A stretch of DNA of 64,000 nucleotides from Pararhizobium qamdonense (GCF_029277445.1 NZ_CP119566.1:2544001-2608000); one strand, 5' to 3'; counted from the stretch's first letter, positions 36,531 through 47,211 are shown. The notes: generated by a model from the sequence alone, not told the origin. Program-made: numbers and translations.

Positions 36531-36560
36531 AAAAGCCACTCAGAGATGGGTGGCTTTTTT
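36531..36560 (+). terminator. Intrinsic terminator of rpsD
   Basis: A perfect 9-bp stem (36531-36539 with 36550-36558, AAAAGCCAC) and 10-base loop run into TTTTTT. Confidence 0.87.
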
Positions 36561-36602
36561 GTTGCCCGATTTTTTAACCGATCTCATTGCGGAGAATGAT
36601 GG

Positions 36603-37541
36603 ATGCCCGGCCCGTTGGACCTGCAGTCGATCGTCGATGATATCCACCGGGAGCTCACCCCACGGCTCGGCGAAGGCAAGGTGGCCGACTATATCCCGCA
36701 GCTCGCCCGCGTCGATCCCAAGCGTTTCGGCATGGCAATCGTCACCGTCGATGGGGACGTGCACAAAGCCGGGGATGCGGAGCTGCCATTCTCCATCCAG
36801 AGTATTTCCAAGGTTTTCACGCTGACTTTGGCACTTGGCAAACACGGTGAAAACATCTGGAAGCGCGTCGGCCGCGAACCCTCCGGTTCGGCCTTCAATT
36901 CGATCGTCCAGCTCGAGCAAGAGCATGGCATCCCACGCAATCCGTTCATCAATGCCGGTGCGATCGCGATCACAGACCTGGTGCTTGCCGGTCATACGCC
37001 GAAGGAAGCGATCGGCGAGGTCGTCCGGTTCGTGCGCTATCTCGCCGACGAGGACGATATCGTCATCGATCCCGAGGTTGCCCGCTCGGAGGCTGCGACC
37101 GGCTACCGCAATTTTGCGCTCGCCAATTTCATGCGCTCCTTCGGCAAGCTCGATCACCCCGTCGATCATGTGCTCGGCGTCTATTTCCATCAATGCGCGC
37201 TGGCGATGAGCTGCGTGCAGCTGGCCAAAGCCGGTTTGTTTCTCGCAGCCTCCGGCACCAATCCGCTGACCAAGCATTCCGTTGTTTCCAAACAGCGGGC
37301 GCGGCGGATCAATGCGCTGATGCTGACCTGCGGCCACTATGATGGTTCTGGCGATTTTGCCTATCGCGTCGGTTTGCCGGGCAAGAGCGGCGTCGGCGGC
37401 GGCATTCTCTGCGTCGCGCCGGGCAAGGCGTCCGTCGCCGTCTGGTCGCCGGGGCTCAATCACAATGGCAATTCGCTGCTGGGGTCGCTGGCGCTGGAAA
37501 TGCTGGCAAGCCGCACCGGATGGTCTGTTTTCGGCGCCTAA
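36603..37541 (+). CDS. glsA: Glutaminase
   Basis: 312 residues, normal for the GlsA/YbaS family. It hydrolyses glutamine to glutamate and ammonia. The beta-lactamase-like fold is indicated by the catalytic S67-x-x-K70 in [20 protein letters not shown], and the C-terminal [19 protein letters not shown] lies ten bases upstream of the ATG. It follows the rpsD terminator and stands alone. Confidence 0.95.
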   Translation: MPGPLDLQSIVDDIHRELTPRLGEGKVADYIPQLARVDPKRFGMAIVTVDGDVHKAGDAELPFSIQSISKVFTLTLALGKHGENIWKRVGREPSGSAFNSIVQLEQEHGIPRNPFINAGAIAITDLVLAGHTPKEAIGEVVRFVRYLADEDDIVIDPEVARSEAATGYRNFALANFMRSFGKLDHPVDHVLGVYFHQCALAMSCVQLAKAGLFLAASGTNPLTKHSVVSKQRARRINALMLTCGHYDGSGDFAYRVGLPGKSGVGGGILCVAPGKASVAVWSPGLNHNGNSLLGSLALEMLASRTGWSVFGA

Positions 37542-37674
37542 GCCACCGTTACGGAAGTTTCATATCGTTTTTTGTGCATTTTCCTTGATCTTGCTGCTTT
37601 AGACGGGCAAGTGCAGGACATCGTTTTCGCGCGCCGTTTTTTTGTTTGCGCGCCCTTTCATCCGGGACTTTGTC

Positions 37675-38565
37675 ATGGATATTGCCGTTCAGCCGCCGGC
37701 CGTCGACCTTGAGGATTTTTCGTCCAGCCCGGATCATTCCGGCAGCGAGGCGATGCATCCGATCTTTGCAAAGATGCCGGATTCAGTGTCGTTCAACAAG
37801 CTGCGCAAGCGCTTGCTGCGCCAAGTGCGCCAGGCGATCGACGATTTCGGCATGCTGAACGGCCAGAAGCGCTGGCTGATCGGCGTCTCCGGCGGCAAGG
37901 ACAGCTACAGCCTCTTGGCGCTGCTGATGGACCTGCAGTGGCGCGGCCTTTTGCCGGTCGAACTCGTCGCCTGCAATCTCGACCAGGGCCAGCCGAATTT
38001 TCCAAAACATATCCTGCCGGACTATCTGTCGTCGATCGGCGTCAAGCACCGGATCGAATATCGCGATACCTATTCGATCGTGAAGGAAAAGGTCCCGGCT
38101 GGCGGCACCTATTGCGCGCTCTGTTCGCGCCTGCGCCGTGGCAATCTTTACCGGATCGCGCGCGAGGAAGGTTGCGATGCGCTGGTGCTCGGCCATCACC
38201 GCGAGGATATTCTCGAGACGTTCTTCATGAACTTCTTTCATGGCGGCAGGCTGGCGACGATGCCGGCCAAGCTGTTGAACGACGATGGCGACCTGATGGT
38301 CATGCGTCCGCTGGCCTATGCGGCCGAGGATGATCTCGCCAAATTTGCCGCAGCCATGGAATTTCCGATCATCCCTTGCGATCTCTGCGGCTCGCAGGAC
38401 GGTCTGGAGCGCAACGCCATGAAGGCGATGCTGTCGGATATCGAGCGGCGCATGCCCGGCCGCAAGGACACGATGCTGCGCGCACTCGGCCATGTGAACC
38501 CGTCACACTTGCTCGATCCCAAACTGTTCGATTTCCAATCTCTCTTTGCGGAGCCCAAAGCATGA
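37675..38565 (+). CDS. ttcA: tRNA 2-thiocytidine(32) synthetase
   Basis: 296 residues from the ATG at 37675. TtcA thiolates cytidine 32 of certain tRNAs using a [4Fe-4S] cluster. The PP-loop SGGKDS is at residues 72-77, and the two CxxC motifs are in TYCALCSRL and IPCDLCGSQ. The first 40 residues are a variable extension. The stop overlaps the start of the next gene by four bases. Confidence 0.93.
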   Translation: MDIAVQPPAVDLEDFSSSPDHSGSEAMHPIFAKMPDSVSFNKLRKRLLRQVRQAIDDFGMLNGQKRWLIGVSGGKDSYSLLALLMDLQWRGLLPVELVACNLDQGQPNFPKHILPDYLSSIGVKHRIEYRDTYSIVKEKVPAGGTYCALCSRLRRGNLYRIAREEGCDALVLGHHREDILETFFMNFFHGGRLATMPAKLLNDDGDLMVMRPLAYAAEDDLAKFAAAMEFPIIPCDLCGSQDGLERNAMKAMLSDIERRMPGRKDTMLRALGHVNPSHLLDPKLFDFQSLFAEPKA

Positions 38566-39386
38566 CGTCTGCCATCGATATCGCTGCCATCGCCAACATC
38601 CTGCAGGAAGCGGCCTTCAAGGAAATCCTGCCAAAATTCCGCAATCTCGGCGCTGGCGACGTTCGCATGAAGTCGGAGGCGATCGACCTGGTGACCGAGG
38701 CGGATGAGGCGGCTGAGCGCTTGATCAAGGCACGGATGGTGGAGATCGCGCCGGACGCCCTGTTCATCGGCGAGGAATCGGTCGCGGCCAACCCGGCGCT
38801 CTTGGAAAGCCTGGCGGGGGCCGATCTCGCCGTTGTCGTCGATCCCATCGACGGCACGTTCAACTATGCGGCGGGTTTGCCGTTGTTCGGCGTCATGGCC
38901 GCCGTCGTCTCCAAGGGCGAGACGGTCGCCGGTCTGATCTATGATCCAATGGGCAATGACTGGGTGATCGCCGAAAAGGGGTCGGGTGCCTGGCTGTGCA
39001 AGGCTGACGGTTCGCAGGAGCAGCTATCGACGGTTCCGGCCGTGCCGCTGGAAAGCCTGGTCGGCTGCGCCTCGACCGGTTTCTACGCACCGGAAAACCG
39101 GCGCATCGTCATGGGCAATATGGCCAAGGTCCGTATCGCCACCAGCTATCGCTGTGCGGCCCATGAATATCGCGGTTTTGCCGGCGGTCACTTCCATTTC
39201 CTGATGTACCAGAAGCTGATGCCCTGGGATCATCTTGCCGGGACCTTGATTGCGCAGGAAGCCGGTGCCTATGCCGCCCGGTTCGATGGGTCGCCCTATC
39301 TGCCGCATCATGTCGATGGCGGCCTGCTTCTGGCGTCCGACAAGGATTGCTGGGAGATGCTGCGGCGTGAAGTGTTCACGGTCTGA
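38562..39386 (+). CDS. Inositol-monophosphatase-family phosphatase
   Basis: 274 residues. The metal-binding motifs of the family are complete: GEES (about 69-72), DPIDGTFNY (about 92-100) and [17 protein letters not shown] near the C-terminus. Members act on inositol phosphates, histidinol phosphate or 3'-phosphoadenosine 5'-phosphate; this subgroup cannot be assigned further. It is coupled to ttcA by an ATGA overlap. A very strong terminator follows. Confidence 0.88.
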   Translation: MTSAIDIAAIANILQEAAFKEILPKFRNLGAGDVRMKSEAIDLVTEADEAAERLIKARMVEIAPDALFIGEESVAANPALLESLAGADLAVVVDPIDGTFNYAAGLPLFGVMAAVVSKGETVAGLIYDPMGNDWVIAEKGSGAWLCKADGSQEQLSTVPAVPLESLVGCASTGFYAPENRRIVMGNMAKVRIATSYRCAAHEYRGFAGGHFHFLMYQKLMPWDHLAGTLIAQEAGAYAARFDGSPYLPHHVDGGLLLASDKDCWEMLRREVFTV

Positions 39387-39405
39387 GGCAACACAGTTCA
39401 ATATG

Positions 39406-39445
39406 AAAAAGGCCCGCCGGGCGTTGTCCGGGCGGGCCTTTTTTT
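39406..39445. terminator. Strong bidirectional terminator
   Basis: A 13-bp perfect stem (39406-39418 with 39431-39443, AAAAAGGCCCGCC) has an A-run on the left and T-run on the right. It lies between convergent genes and can end transcripts from both. Confidence 0.9.
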
Positions 39446-39461
39446 GTTTTTGCTCAGCGGT

Positions 39462-40748
39462 TTACATATGCCCGCCAGCACCTTCCAGCGTCGTGTGATC
39501 GTCGCCCGGATGGGTGAAGAGCTTGCCGTTTTCCGCCCAGAACGTGGCGGCGATCGTCAGCGCGCCAAAGACGGCGAAGCCGGCAAAGAGCGGCTGCACG
39601 GTGCCATTGAACATCTGGCCGACGAGGCCGCCGAGCAGCGCGCCGCCGGTTGTCGAGACGAAGCCGGTAATGGCGGTTGCAGTGCCGGCAAGGTGCCCCA
39701 TCGGCTCCAGGCTGATGGCGGTGAAGTTGGTGGCGATGACAGCGAAGAACATCAGGAGCACCGAAAAGAGCACATAGCTGAACAGAAAGCTCGGCGTGCC
39801 TGCCAGTGCGACGGCAAGACCAGCAAGCGATAGCAGCGTGAACAGGATCATCGAGGTATGCGAGATCCGCCGCATGCCGAAGCGGCGTACGAAGAAGCCG
39901 TTGGCGAAATTGGCGACGGCGATGCCGCCGGCTGTGGCGGCAAAGGCCAGCGGCAGCCAGTCGCCGAGGCCATAGACCTCGCCGAACATCTGCTGCACGC
40001 TCATGATGTAGGCGCAGATGACGGCGGTAAACAGCGTCATGCCGATCATGTAGCCGCAGGTAATGCGGTTGGTCAGCACCGTGCCAAAGCCGGAGAGAAC
40101 GGCCGATACCGACAGCGGCAGGCGCTCTGCGACCGGCAGCGATTCGCGCATGCGGGCCAAGGCCCAGACGAACAGTACCGCTCCGGCGATGCCGAGCAGG
40201 ATGAAGATCCAATGCCAGTTGGCATAGATGATGATTGCCTGGCCGACGGACGGCGCGACGATCGGGATGATCATGAAGACGATCATGACATAGGACATGA
40301 CGCGCGCCATTTCGCGGCCGCCGAAGCAGTCGCGCACGATCGCCATCGTGGTGATGCGCACGGCGGCAGCGCCGATGCCTTGAATGAAGCGCATGACGAG
40401 CAGCATCTCGAAGCTGCCGGAGAGCGCAGCCGCAAACATGCAGATGGCATAGAAGGCGAGGCCGCACAGCAGCACCCGGCGGCGGCCGAACGCATCCGAC
40501 AGACTGCCGAAGATGATCTGCGAGCAGCCGAAGCCCAGCATGAAGACGCCGATCACCCACTGGCTATCATTGGCATTCTCAACGCCGAGCGACTGGCCGA
40601 TATTGGGCAGCGCCGGCAGCATGATGTCGATCGCCATGGCCACGCTTGCCGTCATGAGGGCGATGGTGATAACGAATTCGAAGAAGCCGAGGCCAATCCG
40701 GGACGAGCCGATATTTTCGACATGTTCAGTGGTGGTGGTGGCGGACAT
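39462..40748 (-). CDS. Bcr/CflA-type MFS drug efflux transporter (second of tandem pair)
   Basis: 428 residues with 12 predicted membrane helices. The drug:H+ antiporter-1 signatures are present: MAIDIMLPALPNIGQSLGV in helix 1, GSLSDAFGRRRVL in loop 2-3, MRFIQGIGAAAVRITTMAIVRD in helix 4 and IIPIVAPSVGQ in helix 5 (motif C-like). It is 39 bases downstream of a paralogue in the same direction. Such pumps export bicyclomycin, chloramphenicol or other small molecules; the substrate here is unknown. The C-terminus is His/Asp-rich (HPGDDHTTLEGAGGHM). Confidence 0.9.
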   Translation of the reverse strand: MSATTTTEHVENIGSSRIGLGFFEFVITIALMTASVAMAIDIMLPALPNIGQSLGVENANDSQWVIGVFMLGFGCSQIIFGSLSDAFGRRRVLLCGLAFYAICMFAAALSGSFEMLLVMRFIQGIGAAAVRITTMAIVRDCFGGREMARVMSYVMIVFMIIPIVAPSVGQAIIIYANWHWIFILLGIAGAVLFVWALARMRESLPVAERLPLSVSAVLSGFGTVLTNRITCGYMIGMTLFTAVICAYIMSVQQMFGEVYGLGDWLPLAFAATAGGIAVANFANGFFVRRFGMRRISHTSMILFTLLSLAGLAVALAGTPSFLFSYVLFSVLLMFFAVIATNFTAISLEPMGHLAGTATAITGFVSTTGGALLGGLVGQMFNGTVQPLFAGFAVFGALTIAATFWAENGKLFTHPGDDHTTLEGAGGHM

Positions 40749-40787
40749 GGGGAAACCTATGAATGTCTTTTGAAAGAGACAGGACGT

Positions 40788-42023
40788 TTAAACTGCGGGA
40801 TTGTGGGGGCTGAAAAGCTTGCCTTTTTCGGCGGTCAGAACAAAACCAAGGCCGATGACGGAGACCGACAGGAAGCCGATGGCCAGCGGCGTCACCGTGC
40901 CGTTGAACTCCTGGCCGATCAGCGCTCCGATGGTGGCGCCGCCGATCGTCTGGGTGAAGCCGAGAACCGACGACGCCGTTCCGGCGACATGGCCGAGCGG
41001 CTCCATCGCCATGGCGTTGAAGTTCGAGCCGATCAGGCCGAACTGGAACATGGCGCAGGCATAGAGGACGGCGAACAGCCAGAAGGGCAGCACGCCGGAG
41101 ACCGAGGCCACGACCCAGATCAGGCTGGAGATCACGAAGCCGATCAGCGCTCCATGCGACAGGCGGCGCATGCCATAGCGCTTGACCAGCCGCGAATTGG
41201 TGAAGGAGGCAAGCGCCATCATGCTGGCAAAGCCGGCAAAGACCAGCGGGAACCAGTGTCCAAGCCCGTAGATGCCGACCAGGATCTGTTGCGCCGAATT
41301 GATGAAGCCGAACAGCGAGCCGAAGAGAAAGGACGCTGCCAGCGAATAACAGAGCGAGACGCGGTTGGTCAGCACGATGCGGAAACCGGCCAGGATGGAG
41401 GTGACCGTGAACGGCCGGCGGTGTTCGGGAGACAGCGTTTCGGGAAGCCGCAGCATGACCAGCGAGGCCACGAGAAGCGCAAACAGGCAGATGACGACGA
41501 AGATCATGTGCCATTCGGCAAAGATCATGATCAGCTGGCCGACGCTGGGTGCGATCACCGGGACGATCATGAAGACCATCAGCACCAGCGACATGACTTC
41601 GGCCATCATCCGGCCGCCATAGACGTCGCGGACGATGGAAATCGTGATGACGCGGGTGGCGGCGGCCCCGATGCCCTGAATGAAGCGCAATGCCAAAAGC
41701 CCGGTAAAGGACGGAATGAAGACGATGGCGAGCGCGCAGAGCGCATAGAGGCCAAGGCCGCCGAGAAGCGGCAGCTTGCGGCCAAACCGGTCCGACAGCG
41801 GGCCGAAGACGAGCTGCGCACAGCCCATACCCAGCAGATAGGCGGTAATGACATATTGGCGGGTGTTTTCATCGGCGACGCCAAGGCTAGCGCCGATTTC
41901 CTGAAGACCCGGCAGCATGATGTCGATCGAGATCGCGTTGATCGCCATCAGCATGGCCATCAGGGCAATGAATTGTGGTTTGGACAGAGCCGGCAGGCCC
42001 GGCGCTTCGGATGGTGTGGTCAT
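40788..42023 (-). CDS. Bcr/CflA-type MFS drug efflux transporter (first of tandem pair)
   Basis: 411 residues, 12 predicted membrane helices. Motifs parallel the downstream paralogue: ISIDIMLPGLQEIGASLGV, GPLSDRFGRKLPL, LRFIQGIGAAATRVITISIVRD and VPVIAPSVGQLIMI, and both share EPLGHVAGTA/EPMGHLAGTA and G-Q-x-F-N-G-T-V-x-P-L late in the protein. The pair must come from a gene duplication. The two could act separately or as a heteromer; the latter is not usual for MFS proteins. Confidence 0.9.
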   Translation of the reverse strand: MTTPSEAPGLPALSKPQFIALMAMLMAINAISIDIMLPGLQEIGASLGVADENTRQYVITAYLLGMGCAQLVFGPLSDRFGRKLPLLGGLGLYALCALAIVFIPSFTGLLALRFIQGIGAAATRVITISIVRDVYGGRMMAEVMSLVLMVFMIVPVIAPSVGQLIMIFAEWHMIFVVICLFALLVASLVMLRLPETLSPEHRRPFTVTSILAGFRIVLTNRVSLCYSLAASFLFGSLFGFINSAQQILVGIYGLGHWFPLVFAGFASMMALASFTNSRLVKRYGMRRLSHGALIGFVISSLIWVVASVSGVLPFWLFAVLYACAMFQFGLIGSNFNAMAMEPLGHVAGTASSVLGFTQTIGGATIGALIGQEFNGTVTPLAIGFLSVSVIGLGFVLTAEKGKLFSPHNPAV

Positions 42024-42368
42024 GGGATATTCCTGGCGATGGTGCCGGGCGCCTGAACGGAAACGGACATGTTTCCGGCGCAGATGAAAATGCTGGAGCC
42101 AGCGGAAAAGATCGAACCAAAAGCGCGGCTCCGAAGCGCTTTCAAAACGGCAACCGGATCACCGGCGTTGAGGCAAAGCCGGCAAAGCGAGCCGGCGAAT
42201 CACGAAGACAGGCGGGGAGGTCAGATCTGGCCTCGTTCGACAGCGCAGATATCTGCACCGGGCGTGCTTATACCAAGGATCGCGACCGGCTTGTGACAGC
42301 GGGCCATGTTTGGTTCGGCTAAAAAAGTACGCGCAACATTAGAGTGTCGTCACGGCTACCTAGAATCA
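42024..42368. other. Intergenic region upstream of the MFS pair
   Basis: About 345 bases with no supported gene. It must hold the promoter of the MFS operon (minus strand), but I saw no regulator gene, clear -35/-10 pair or palindrome of operator size. Short GCCGGC-type repeats occur near 42170-42200. Confidence 0.4.
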
Positions 42369-42392
42369 AAAAAGGCGGTGACCCGCCTTTTT
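42369..42392. terminator. Intrinsic terminator after grxD
   Basis: A perfect 10-bp stem (42369-42378 with 42383-42392, AAAAAGGCGG) with a 4-base loop, A-run left and T-run right. On the minus strand it follows the grxD stop by 28 bases. Confidence 0.87.
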
Positions 42393-42420
42393 CAGGTGTC
42401 ACTGTGGCTTCAAGCCGGTG

Positions 42421-42756
42421 TCAGGCTGCGCCCTTGACCGCGATACCCTGTTCTTCGAAATGCGACTGGAGTTCGCCAGCCTGGAACATTTCGCGCACGA
42501 TGTCGCAACCGCCGATGAATTCGCCCTTGATGTAGAGCTGCGGAATGGTCGGCCAGCTGGAATAGTCCTTGATGCCCTGACGAAGATCAGCGTCGGCGAG
42601 CACATTGATGCCCTTGTAATCGACGCCGATATAATCAAGCATCTGAACAACCTGACCGGAGAACCCACATTGCGGGAACTGCGGGGTGCCCTTCATGAAA
42701 AGAACGACATCGTTGCTCTTCACTTCGTTGGCGATGAAATCGTTGATACCGCTCAT
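42421..42756 (-). CDS. grxD: Monothiol glutaredoxin (Grx4/GrxD type)
   Basis: 111 residues from the ATG at 42756, with AAGGA seven bases upstream. The active site CGFS (C30) in [13 protein letters not shown] marks a class II monothiol glutaredoxin, which holds a [2Fe-2S] cluster with glutathione as dimer or with BolA. Other signatures: [26 protein letters not shown] bolA gene lies upstream in the same direction, so both probably act together in Fe-S delivery and iron sensing. Confidence 0.95.
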   Translation of the reverse strand: MSGINDFIANEVKSNDVVLFMKGTPQFPQCGFSGQVVQMLDYIGVDYKGINVLADADLRQGIKDYSSWPTIPQLYIKGEFIGGCDIVREMFQAGELQSHFEEQGIAVKGAA

Positions 42757-42892
42757 GTCGTAATCCTTCCTCATCCCGCTTCAAGGGCCGGGTGTCGATG
42801 TCTGTTAGATAACATGCATGCCGGTGATTTTCATCACCCCAATACAACAAAAATTGATGGCTTGCACGACGGCAACAGGTGACCCGCGTGTT

Positions 42893-43114
42893 TCAGCTGG
42901 TCTTGCTGCGCGATGCCGCCGTTTTGCGGCGGCTGACCTGTTTCTTCGCCGGTTTGGCCTTGGCAGCCGGCGCCTTCTTGAACCGGCCGGTGGTGGCCGA
43001 ACGCGTCTGCCGCTTTTGCCGTTTCGTTGCCGTGGTGCCGCCGGCCTTCTTCAGGATTTCCTTCAGAACGCTCTCGACCACGCCGCTGACCAGCTCTTTC
43101 ATAAGATTGGCCAT
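42893..43114 (-). CDS. Small Lys/Ala-rich basic protein of unknown function
   Basis: 73 residues. The first 25 form an amphipathic helix (NLMKELVSGVVESVLKEIL); the rest is a highly basic tail rich in Lys, Arg, Ala and Thr (TKRQKRQTR, KAKPAKKQVSRRK), like histone-H1-like tails. It starts 9 bases after bolA ends and precedes grxD, so it is probably co-transcribed with both. The composition suggests nucleic-acid binding, but no domain is recognised. Confidence 0.65.
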   Translation of the reverse strand: MANLMKELVSGVVESVLKEILKKAGGTTATKRQKRQTRSATTGRFKKAPAAKAKPAKKQVSRRKTAASRSKTS

Positions 43115-43123
43115 CGGATAATG

Positions 43124-43357
43124 TTACTCCGGCGCGGATGTCTGGAGCGCCAAGGCGTGCAACACGCCACCCATATTGCCCTTCAGCGCATTGTAGACCA
43201 TCTGGTGCTGTTGCACCCGGCTCTTGCCGCGGAAGGCTTCCGCGACAACTTCGGCTGCATAATGGTCGCCATCGCCGGCGAGGTCCCGAATTGTCACCTT
43301 TGCGCCGGGAATGCCCGACTTGATCATGTCTTCAATATCGCCAGGTGCCATCGGCAT
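43124..43357 (-). CDS. BolA-family protein
   Basis: 77 residues, the short IbaG-like form. The BolA core is DHYAAEVVAEAFRGKSRVQQHQMVYNAL, with the His of QQHQMVY in the signature position. BolA proteins bind monothiol glutaredoxins around a shared [2Fe-2S] cluster. The gene lies 17 bases after purL and upstream of a basic small protein and grxD, which supports Grx-BolA partnership. Confidence 0.92.
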   Translation of the reverse strand: MPMAPGDIEDMIKSGIPGAKVTIRDLAGDGDHYAAEVVAEAFRGKSRVQQHQMVYNALKGNMGGVLHALALQTSAPE

Positions 43358-43374
43358 AGTCTGTACTCCCTGAA

Positions 43375-45609
43375 TTACTCGGCGGCTATCAGTGTTTCGC
43401 CGTCCATGAAGTCAGGGAACCATGATTCATGCACCGAACGCAATTGCAGAATTGCAAGCGGCCTGGCCGAACCCAGCACAACTTCCGTGCCGCCGGTGCT
43501 GCCGATGACCGGTGCTGCCACGCCGGCAGCCTTTGCGCGCTCTGCAACCACGGCTGCATGTTCCTGCTTGACGGTCACGGCATAACGTCCCTGGTCTTCA
43601 CCGAAGAACACGGCGACCGGGTCGTGGCCGGAAACGGTCGAAACCTTGGCGCCGATGCCAGATGCCATCGCCATTTCGGCAACGGCGAGCGCCAAGCCGC
43701 CGGACGAGCAGTCATGCACTGCCGTCGTCAAGCCATCGGTGATCAGGCTGCGGACGAAATCACCGGTCTTGCGCTCATGGGCGAGATCGACATGCGGGGC
43801 AGGGCCGTCCGTACGGCCATGGATATCGCGCAGATAGACCGACTGGCCGAGATGCGTTCCAAGCCCTTCGGGCGCGCCGACGAGGAGGATGGTTTCGCCT
43901 TCGGCAGCAAAGCGGATCCGGGCCATCTGCGACCAGTCACCCAGCAGGCCGACGCCGCCAATGGTCGGGGTGGGCAAAATGCCCTGGCCGTTGGTCTCGT
44001 TGTAGAGCGAGACATTGCCGGAGACGATCGGAAAATCGAGTGCACGGCAGGCTTCGCCGATGCCCTTGATGGCATGGACGAGCTGGCTCATGATTTCCGG
44101 ACGCTCCGGATTGCCGAAGTTGAGATTGTCGGTCGCAGCCAGCGGCAGGGCGCCGGTTGCCGTGATGTTGCGCCAGCATTCGGCCACCGCCTGCTTGCCG
44201 CCTTCGAAAGCATCGGCCTCGACATAACGCGGTGTCACGTCGGAGGAAAAGGCCAGCGCCTTGGTTGGATGACCTTCGACGCGCACGACACCGGCGTCGC
44301 CGCCGGGCAGCTGCAGCGAATTGCCCTGGATCAGCGTGTCATATTGCTCGTAGACCCAGCGGCGCGAGGAATTGTTGGCTGAGCCCACCAGCGACAGCAC
44401 GGCATCGGCAATGTCGGCCTGCGGAACATCGCCGGCTGCAAGCGGTGCTGCTACCTTGGCCGGGGTCCAGGGACGGTCATATTCCGGGGCTTCGTCGCCC
44501 AGTTCCTTGATCGGCAGGTTGGCGACTTCCTCGCCCTGGTGAAGAACGCGGAACCGCAGGTCATCGGTGGTCTTGCCGACGATGGCGAAATCGAGACCCC
44601 ATTTGACGAAGATCGCCTTGGCGACCTCTTCCTTGGCGGGCTCCAGAACCATGAGCATGCGCTCCTGGCTTTCCGACAGCATCATCTCATAGGCCGTCAT
44701 GCGCTCTTCGCGCACCGGCACCTTGTCCAGTTCCAGCTCGATGCCGAGGTCGCCCTTAGCGCCCATTTCGACGGCCGAGCAGGTGAGGCCGGCAGCACCC
44801 ATGTCCTGGATGGCGATGACAGCACCGGTCTTCATCAGCTCAAGGCAGGCTTCAAGCAGGCATTTTTCGGTGAAGGGGTCGCCAACCTGCACGGTCGGAC
44901 GCTTTTCCTCGATCGATTCGTCGAATTCGGCCGATGCCATCGTTGCGCCGCCGACGCCGTCACGGCCGGTCTTTGCGCCGAGATAGACGACCGGCAGGCC
45001 AACACCCTTGGCTTCCGACAGGAAAATCGCGTCAGACTTGGCAAGTCCTGCAGCGAAAGCGTTGACAAGGATATTGCCGTTGTAACGAGCGTCGAACTCG
45101 ACCTCGCCGCCGACCGTCGGCACGCCGAAGGAATTGCCGTAACCGCCGACACCGGCAACGACGCCGGAGACGAGATGACGGGTCTTTGGATGATCCGGCG
45201 CGCCGAAACGAAGCGCGTTCATGGCCGCGATCGGCCGCGCACCCATGGTGAAAACGTCGCGCAGGATGCCGCCGACGCCGGTGGCAGCGCCCTGATAGGG
45301 CTCGATATAGGACGGATGATTATGGCTCTCCATCTTGAAGACGACGCAATCGCCATCATCGATATCGACCACGCCGGCATTTTCGCCCGGGCCCTGGATG
45401 ACGCGCGGGCCGGTGGTCGGCAGGGTGCGCAGCCATTTCTTGGAGGACTTGTAGGAGCAGTGCTCGTTCCACATCGCCGAGAAGATGCCAAGCTCGGTGA
45501 AGGTCGGCTCGCGGCCGATCAGACCCAGGATGCGCTGATACTCATCCGGCTTCAGGCCGTGCGAGGCAATCAACTCGGGAGTGATGGGGCGGGTATTGGA
45601 AATGGTCAT
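43375..45609 (-). CDS. purL: Phosphoribosylformylglycinamidine synthase, large subunit
   Basis: 744 residues, the small-PurL form that needs separate PurS and PurQ, both present at 48-49 kb. It converts FGAR to FGAM in purine synthesis. Signatures: [40 protein letters not shown] (cited for position), [21 protein letters not shown] and [15 protein letters not shown]. The ATG at 45609 was chosen by family N-terminus; the frame runs on to 45678. bolA follows after 17 bases. Confidence 0.97.
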   Translation of the reverse strand: MTISNTRPITPELIASHGLKPDEYQRILGLIGREPTFTELGIFSAMWNEHCSYKSSKKWLRTLPTTGPRVIQGPGENAGVVDIDDGDCVVFKMESHNHPSYIEPYQGAATGVGGILRDVFTMGARPIAAMNALRFGAPDHPKTRHLVSGVVAGVGGYGNSFGVPTVGGEVEFDARYNGNILVNAFAAGLAKSDAIFLSEAKGVGLPVVYLGAKTGRDGVGGATMASAEFDESIEEKRPTVQVGDPFTEKCLLEACLELMKTGAVIAIQDMGAAGLTCSAVEMGAKGDLGIELELDKVPVREERMTAYEMMLSESQERMLMVLEPAKEEVAKAIFVKWGLDFAIVGKTTDDLRFRVLHQGEEVANLPIKELGDEAPEYDRPWTPAKVAAPLAAGDVPQADIADAVLSLVGSANNSSRRWVYEQYDTLIQGNSLQLPGGDAGVVRVEGHPTKALAFSSDVTPRYVEADAFEGGKQAVAECWRNITATGALPLAATDNLNFGNPERPEIMSQLVHAIKGIGEACRALDFPIVSGNVSLYNETNGQGILPTPTIGGVGLLGDWSQMARIRFAAEGETILLVGAPEGLGTHLGQSVYLRDIHGRTDGPAPHVDLAHERKTGDFVRSLITDGLTTAVHDCSSGGLALAVAEMAMASGIGAKVSTVSGHDPVAVFFGEDQGRYAVTVKQEHAAVVAERAKAAGVAAPVIGSTGGTEVVLGSARPLAILQLRSVHESWFPDFMDGETLIAAE

Positions 45610-45792
45610 CGGGGTCCATTCGGTCCGTTGGAGCATCCTGCACGGCGACGGTTCGTCAGCCTGTTTAGGATGCGTCAAAACAAAGAGATCACGTCGGGGT
45701 TTCTTTAACCGAAGCGCCCACGGGATGCGATAGGAAAATGCCCGAAAAGCACAGGTGATCGCGCGCTTTTTGAGAATTATGCCAGGGATCGC

Positions 45793-47211
45793 TCAGGCAA
45801 AGCTGTCATAGCCGGTGCGGCCGCTGTCCAGAAGCCGGCGCAGGGTCAGGAAGCCGCGGCGGACTTCGCTTCGGTCGGCGGGCGAGGAAAAGCCGATCCG
45901 CACCCGGTGGAAGACGCTGTCCGTGCGGCCGGCCTTGAATTCGTCCTCGTCATCGATCAGTACGCCCTCCTCATAGGCCGCATGCTTGAACGTGCCGGAA
46001 AACCAGGGTTCGGACAGTTTCAGCCACAGGAACGGCACATGCGGGTGCGAGTTGAAATCGATGCCCGCAAAGATTTCGCGCGCCATCTGTTCGCGGGCCC
46101 GGATTTCGTCGATGCAGCGCGTCCGCAGGCTTGCGGCCTCGCCACTCATGACCAGCCGGGCGCAGAGTTCCGCCAACAGAAACGGCATGCCGCCGCTCAC
46201 CATCTTATGGGCGATGCGGATGCGCTGGCTGAAATGCGGAGGGCAGGCGACCCAGCCGCCGCGCACGCCCGCCGCCACCGATTTCGACAGACCGCCGACC
46301 AGGAACGTCCGCTCCGGCGCCAGCTCCGCCAGAAGCGGCATCACGTCGCCGGTCATGGCGCCATAGAGATCGTCTTCGAGCAGCCAGACGCCATAGCGGC
46401 GGGCGATGTCGGCGATCGCCTGGCGCCGCTCCAGCGACAGAGTGACCACGGTCGGGTTTTGCGCCGTCGGCATGAGGAAGGCAAGCTTGGGATGCTGCTG
46501 GGCGCAGACCCGCTCGAAATCATCGGGATCGAGGCCGTAATCATCGGTGCGCAGGAGGATCGTCCGGCGGCCGATCAGGCCGGCGCTGCGGCTGATCTGG
46601 GAGTAGGTGATGTTCTCAAAGGCGATCTTGTCGCCCGGTGCCGTGACGGCGGCAATCACGGCGACAGCGCCGGCATGGGCGCCGAGTGTCGGAACGATGC
46701 GATCGGGCTGCGGACGAAACGCGCCCTTGGCAAGCCACAGGCTTCCCGCGGTAAACCAATGTGCCGGGAAATCGCGGGCATAGCTGGCAATATCGGCGTG
46801 ATGGACGCGGCTGATCTCGCCCAGCACCTTTTCCAGCGAGGTGCCCTGACCGATATCGGGAGCGGCCGTGCTGTCAAACCGGAGTTTTTCCGGTGGAGCT
46901 TTTTGCGCTCGCGTGCCGGCCAGCGCCACGCTCATTGGGTCAGGCTGTTCGGCCGGGCGCAATTCGGCATTATCGAGCACATAGGTGCCGCGTCCCACTT
47001 CGCCGCTGACAAGCCCGCGTTCGCGCACCAGATGATAGGCGCGGCCAATTGTGCCGATTGTGACGCCGATATCAAAGGCGAGGTTGCGCTGCGGTGGTAA
47101 TTTTGTGCCCACAGCGAGGACGCCGCCCGCAATGGCCTGCTCGATCTGATCGGCAATGCGCGCGTAAAGCGGCCCTTGGCCTTGGGTTGGGTCTGGCATC
47201 CATGTTGTCAT
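45793..47211 (-). CDS. MocR-type GntR regulator with aminotransferase domain
   Basis: 472 residues. An N-terminal GntR winged helix (about 10-80: LYARIADQIEQAIAGGVLAVG, LVRERGLVSGEVGRGTYV) is fused to a fold-type I aminotransferase-like domain (about 110-470). The PLP lysine is in GGLSKSVAAGVRGGW, with PTAQNPTVVTLS and LLEDDLYG as further cofactor contacts. MocR proteins use bound PLP with an amino acid or PLP itself as effector. It faces a DUF1127 gene across a region full of inverted and direct repeats, its likely operator. Confidence 0.9.
   Translation of the reverse strand: MTTWMPDPTQGQGPLYARIADQIEQAIAGGVLAVGTKLPPQRNLAFDIGVTIGTIGRAYHLVRERGLVSGEVGRGTYVLDNAELRPAEQPDPMSVALAGTRAQKAPPEKLRFDSTAAPDIGQGTSLEKVLGEISRVHHADIASYARDFPAHWFTAGSLWLAKGAFRPQPDRIVPTLGAHAGAVAVIAAVTAPGDKIAFENITYSQISRSAGLIGRRTILLRTDDYGLDPDDFERVCAQQHPKLAFLMPTAQNPTVVTLSLERRQAIADIARRYGVWLLEDDLYGAMTGDVMPLLAELAPERTFLVGGLSKSVAAGVRGGWVACPPHFSQRIRIAHKMVSGGMPFLLAELCARLVMSGEAASLRTRCIDEIRAREQMAREIFAGIDFNSHPHVPFLWLKLSEPWFSGTFKHAAYEEGVLIDDEDEFKAGRTDSVFHRVRIGFSSPADRSEVRRGFLTLRRLLDSGRTGYDSFA

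Noticed and set aside
39858..42056. 732-codon open frame on the plus strand across both MFS genes
   Set aside because: It is the antisense frame of two GC-rich transporter genes. Its charged Asp/His/Arg-rich translation and internal two-fold repeat mirror the duplicated pumps; it has no domain and no ribosome-binding site.
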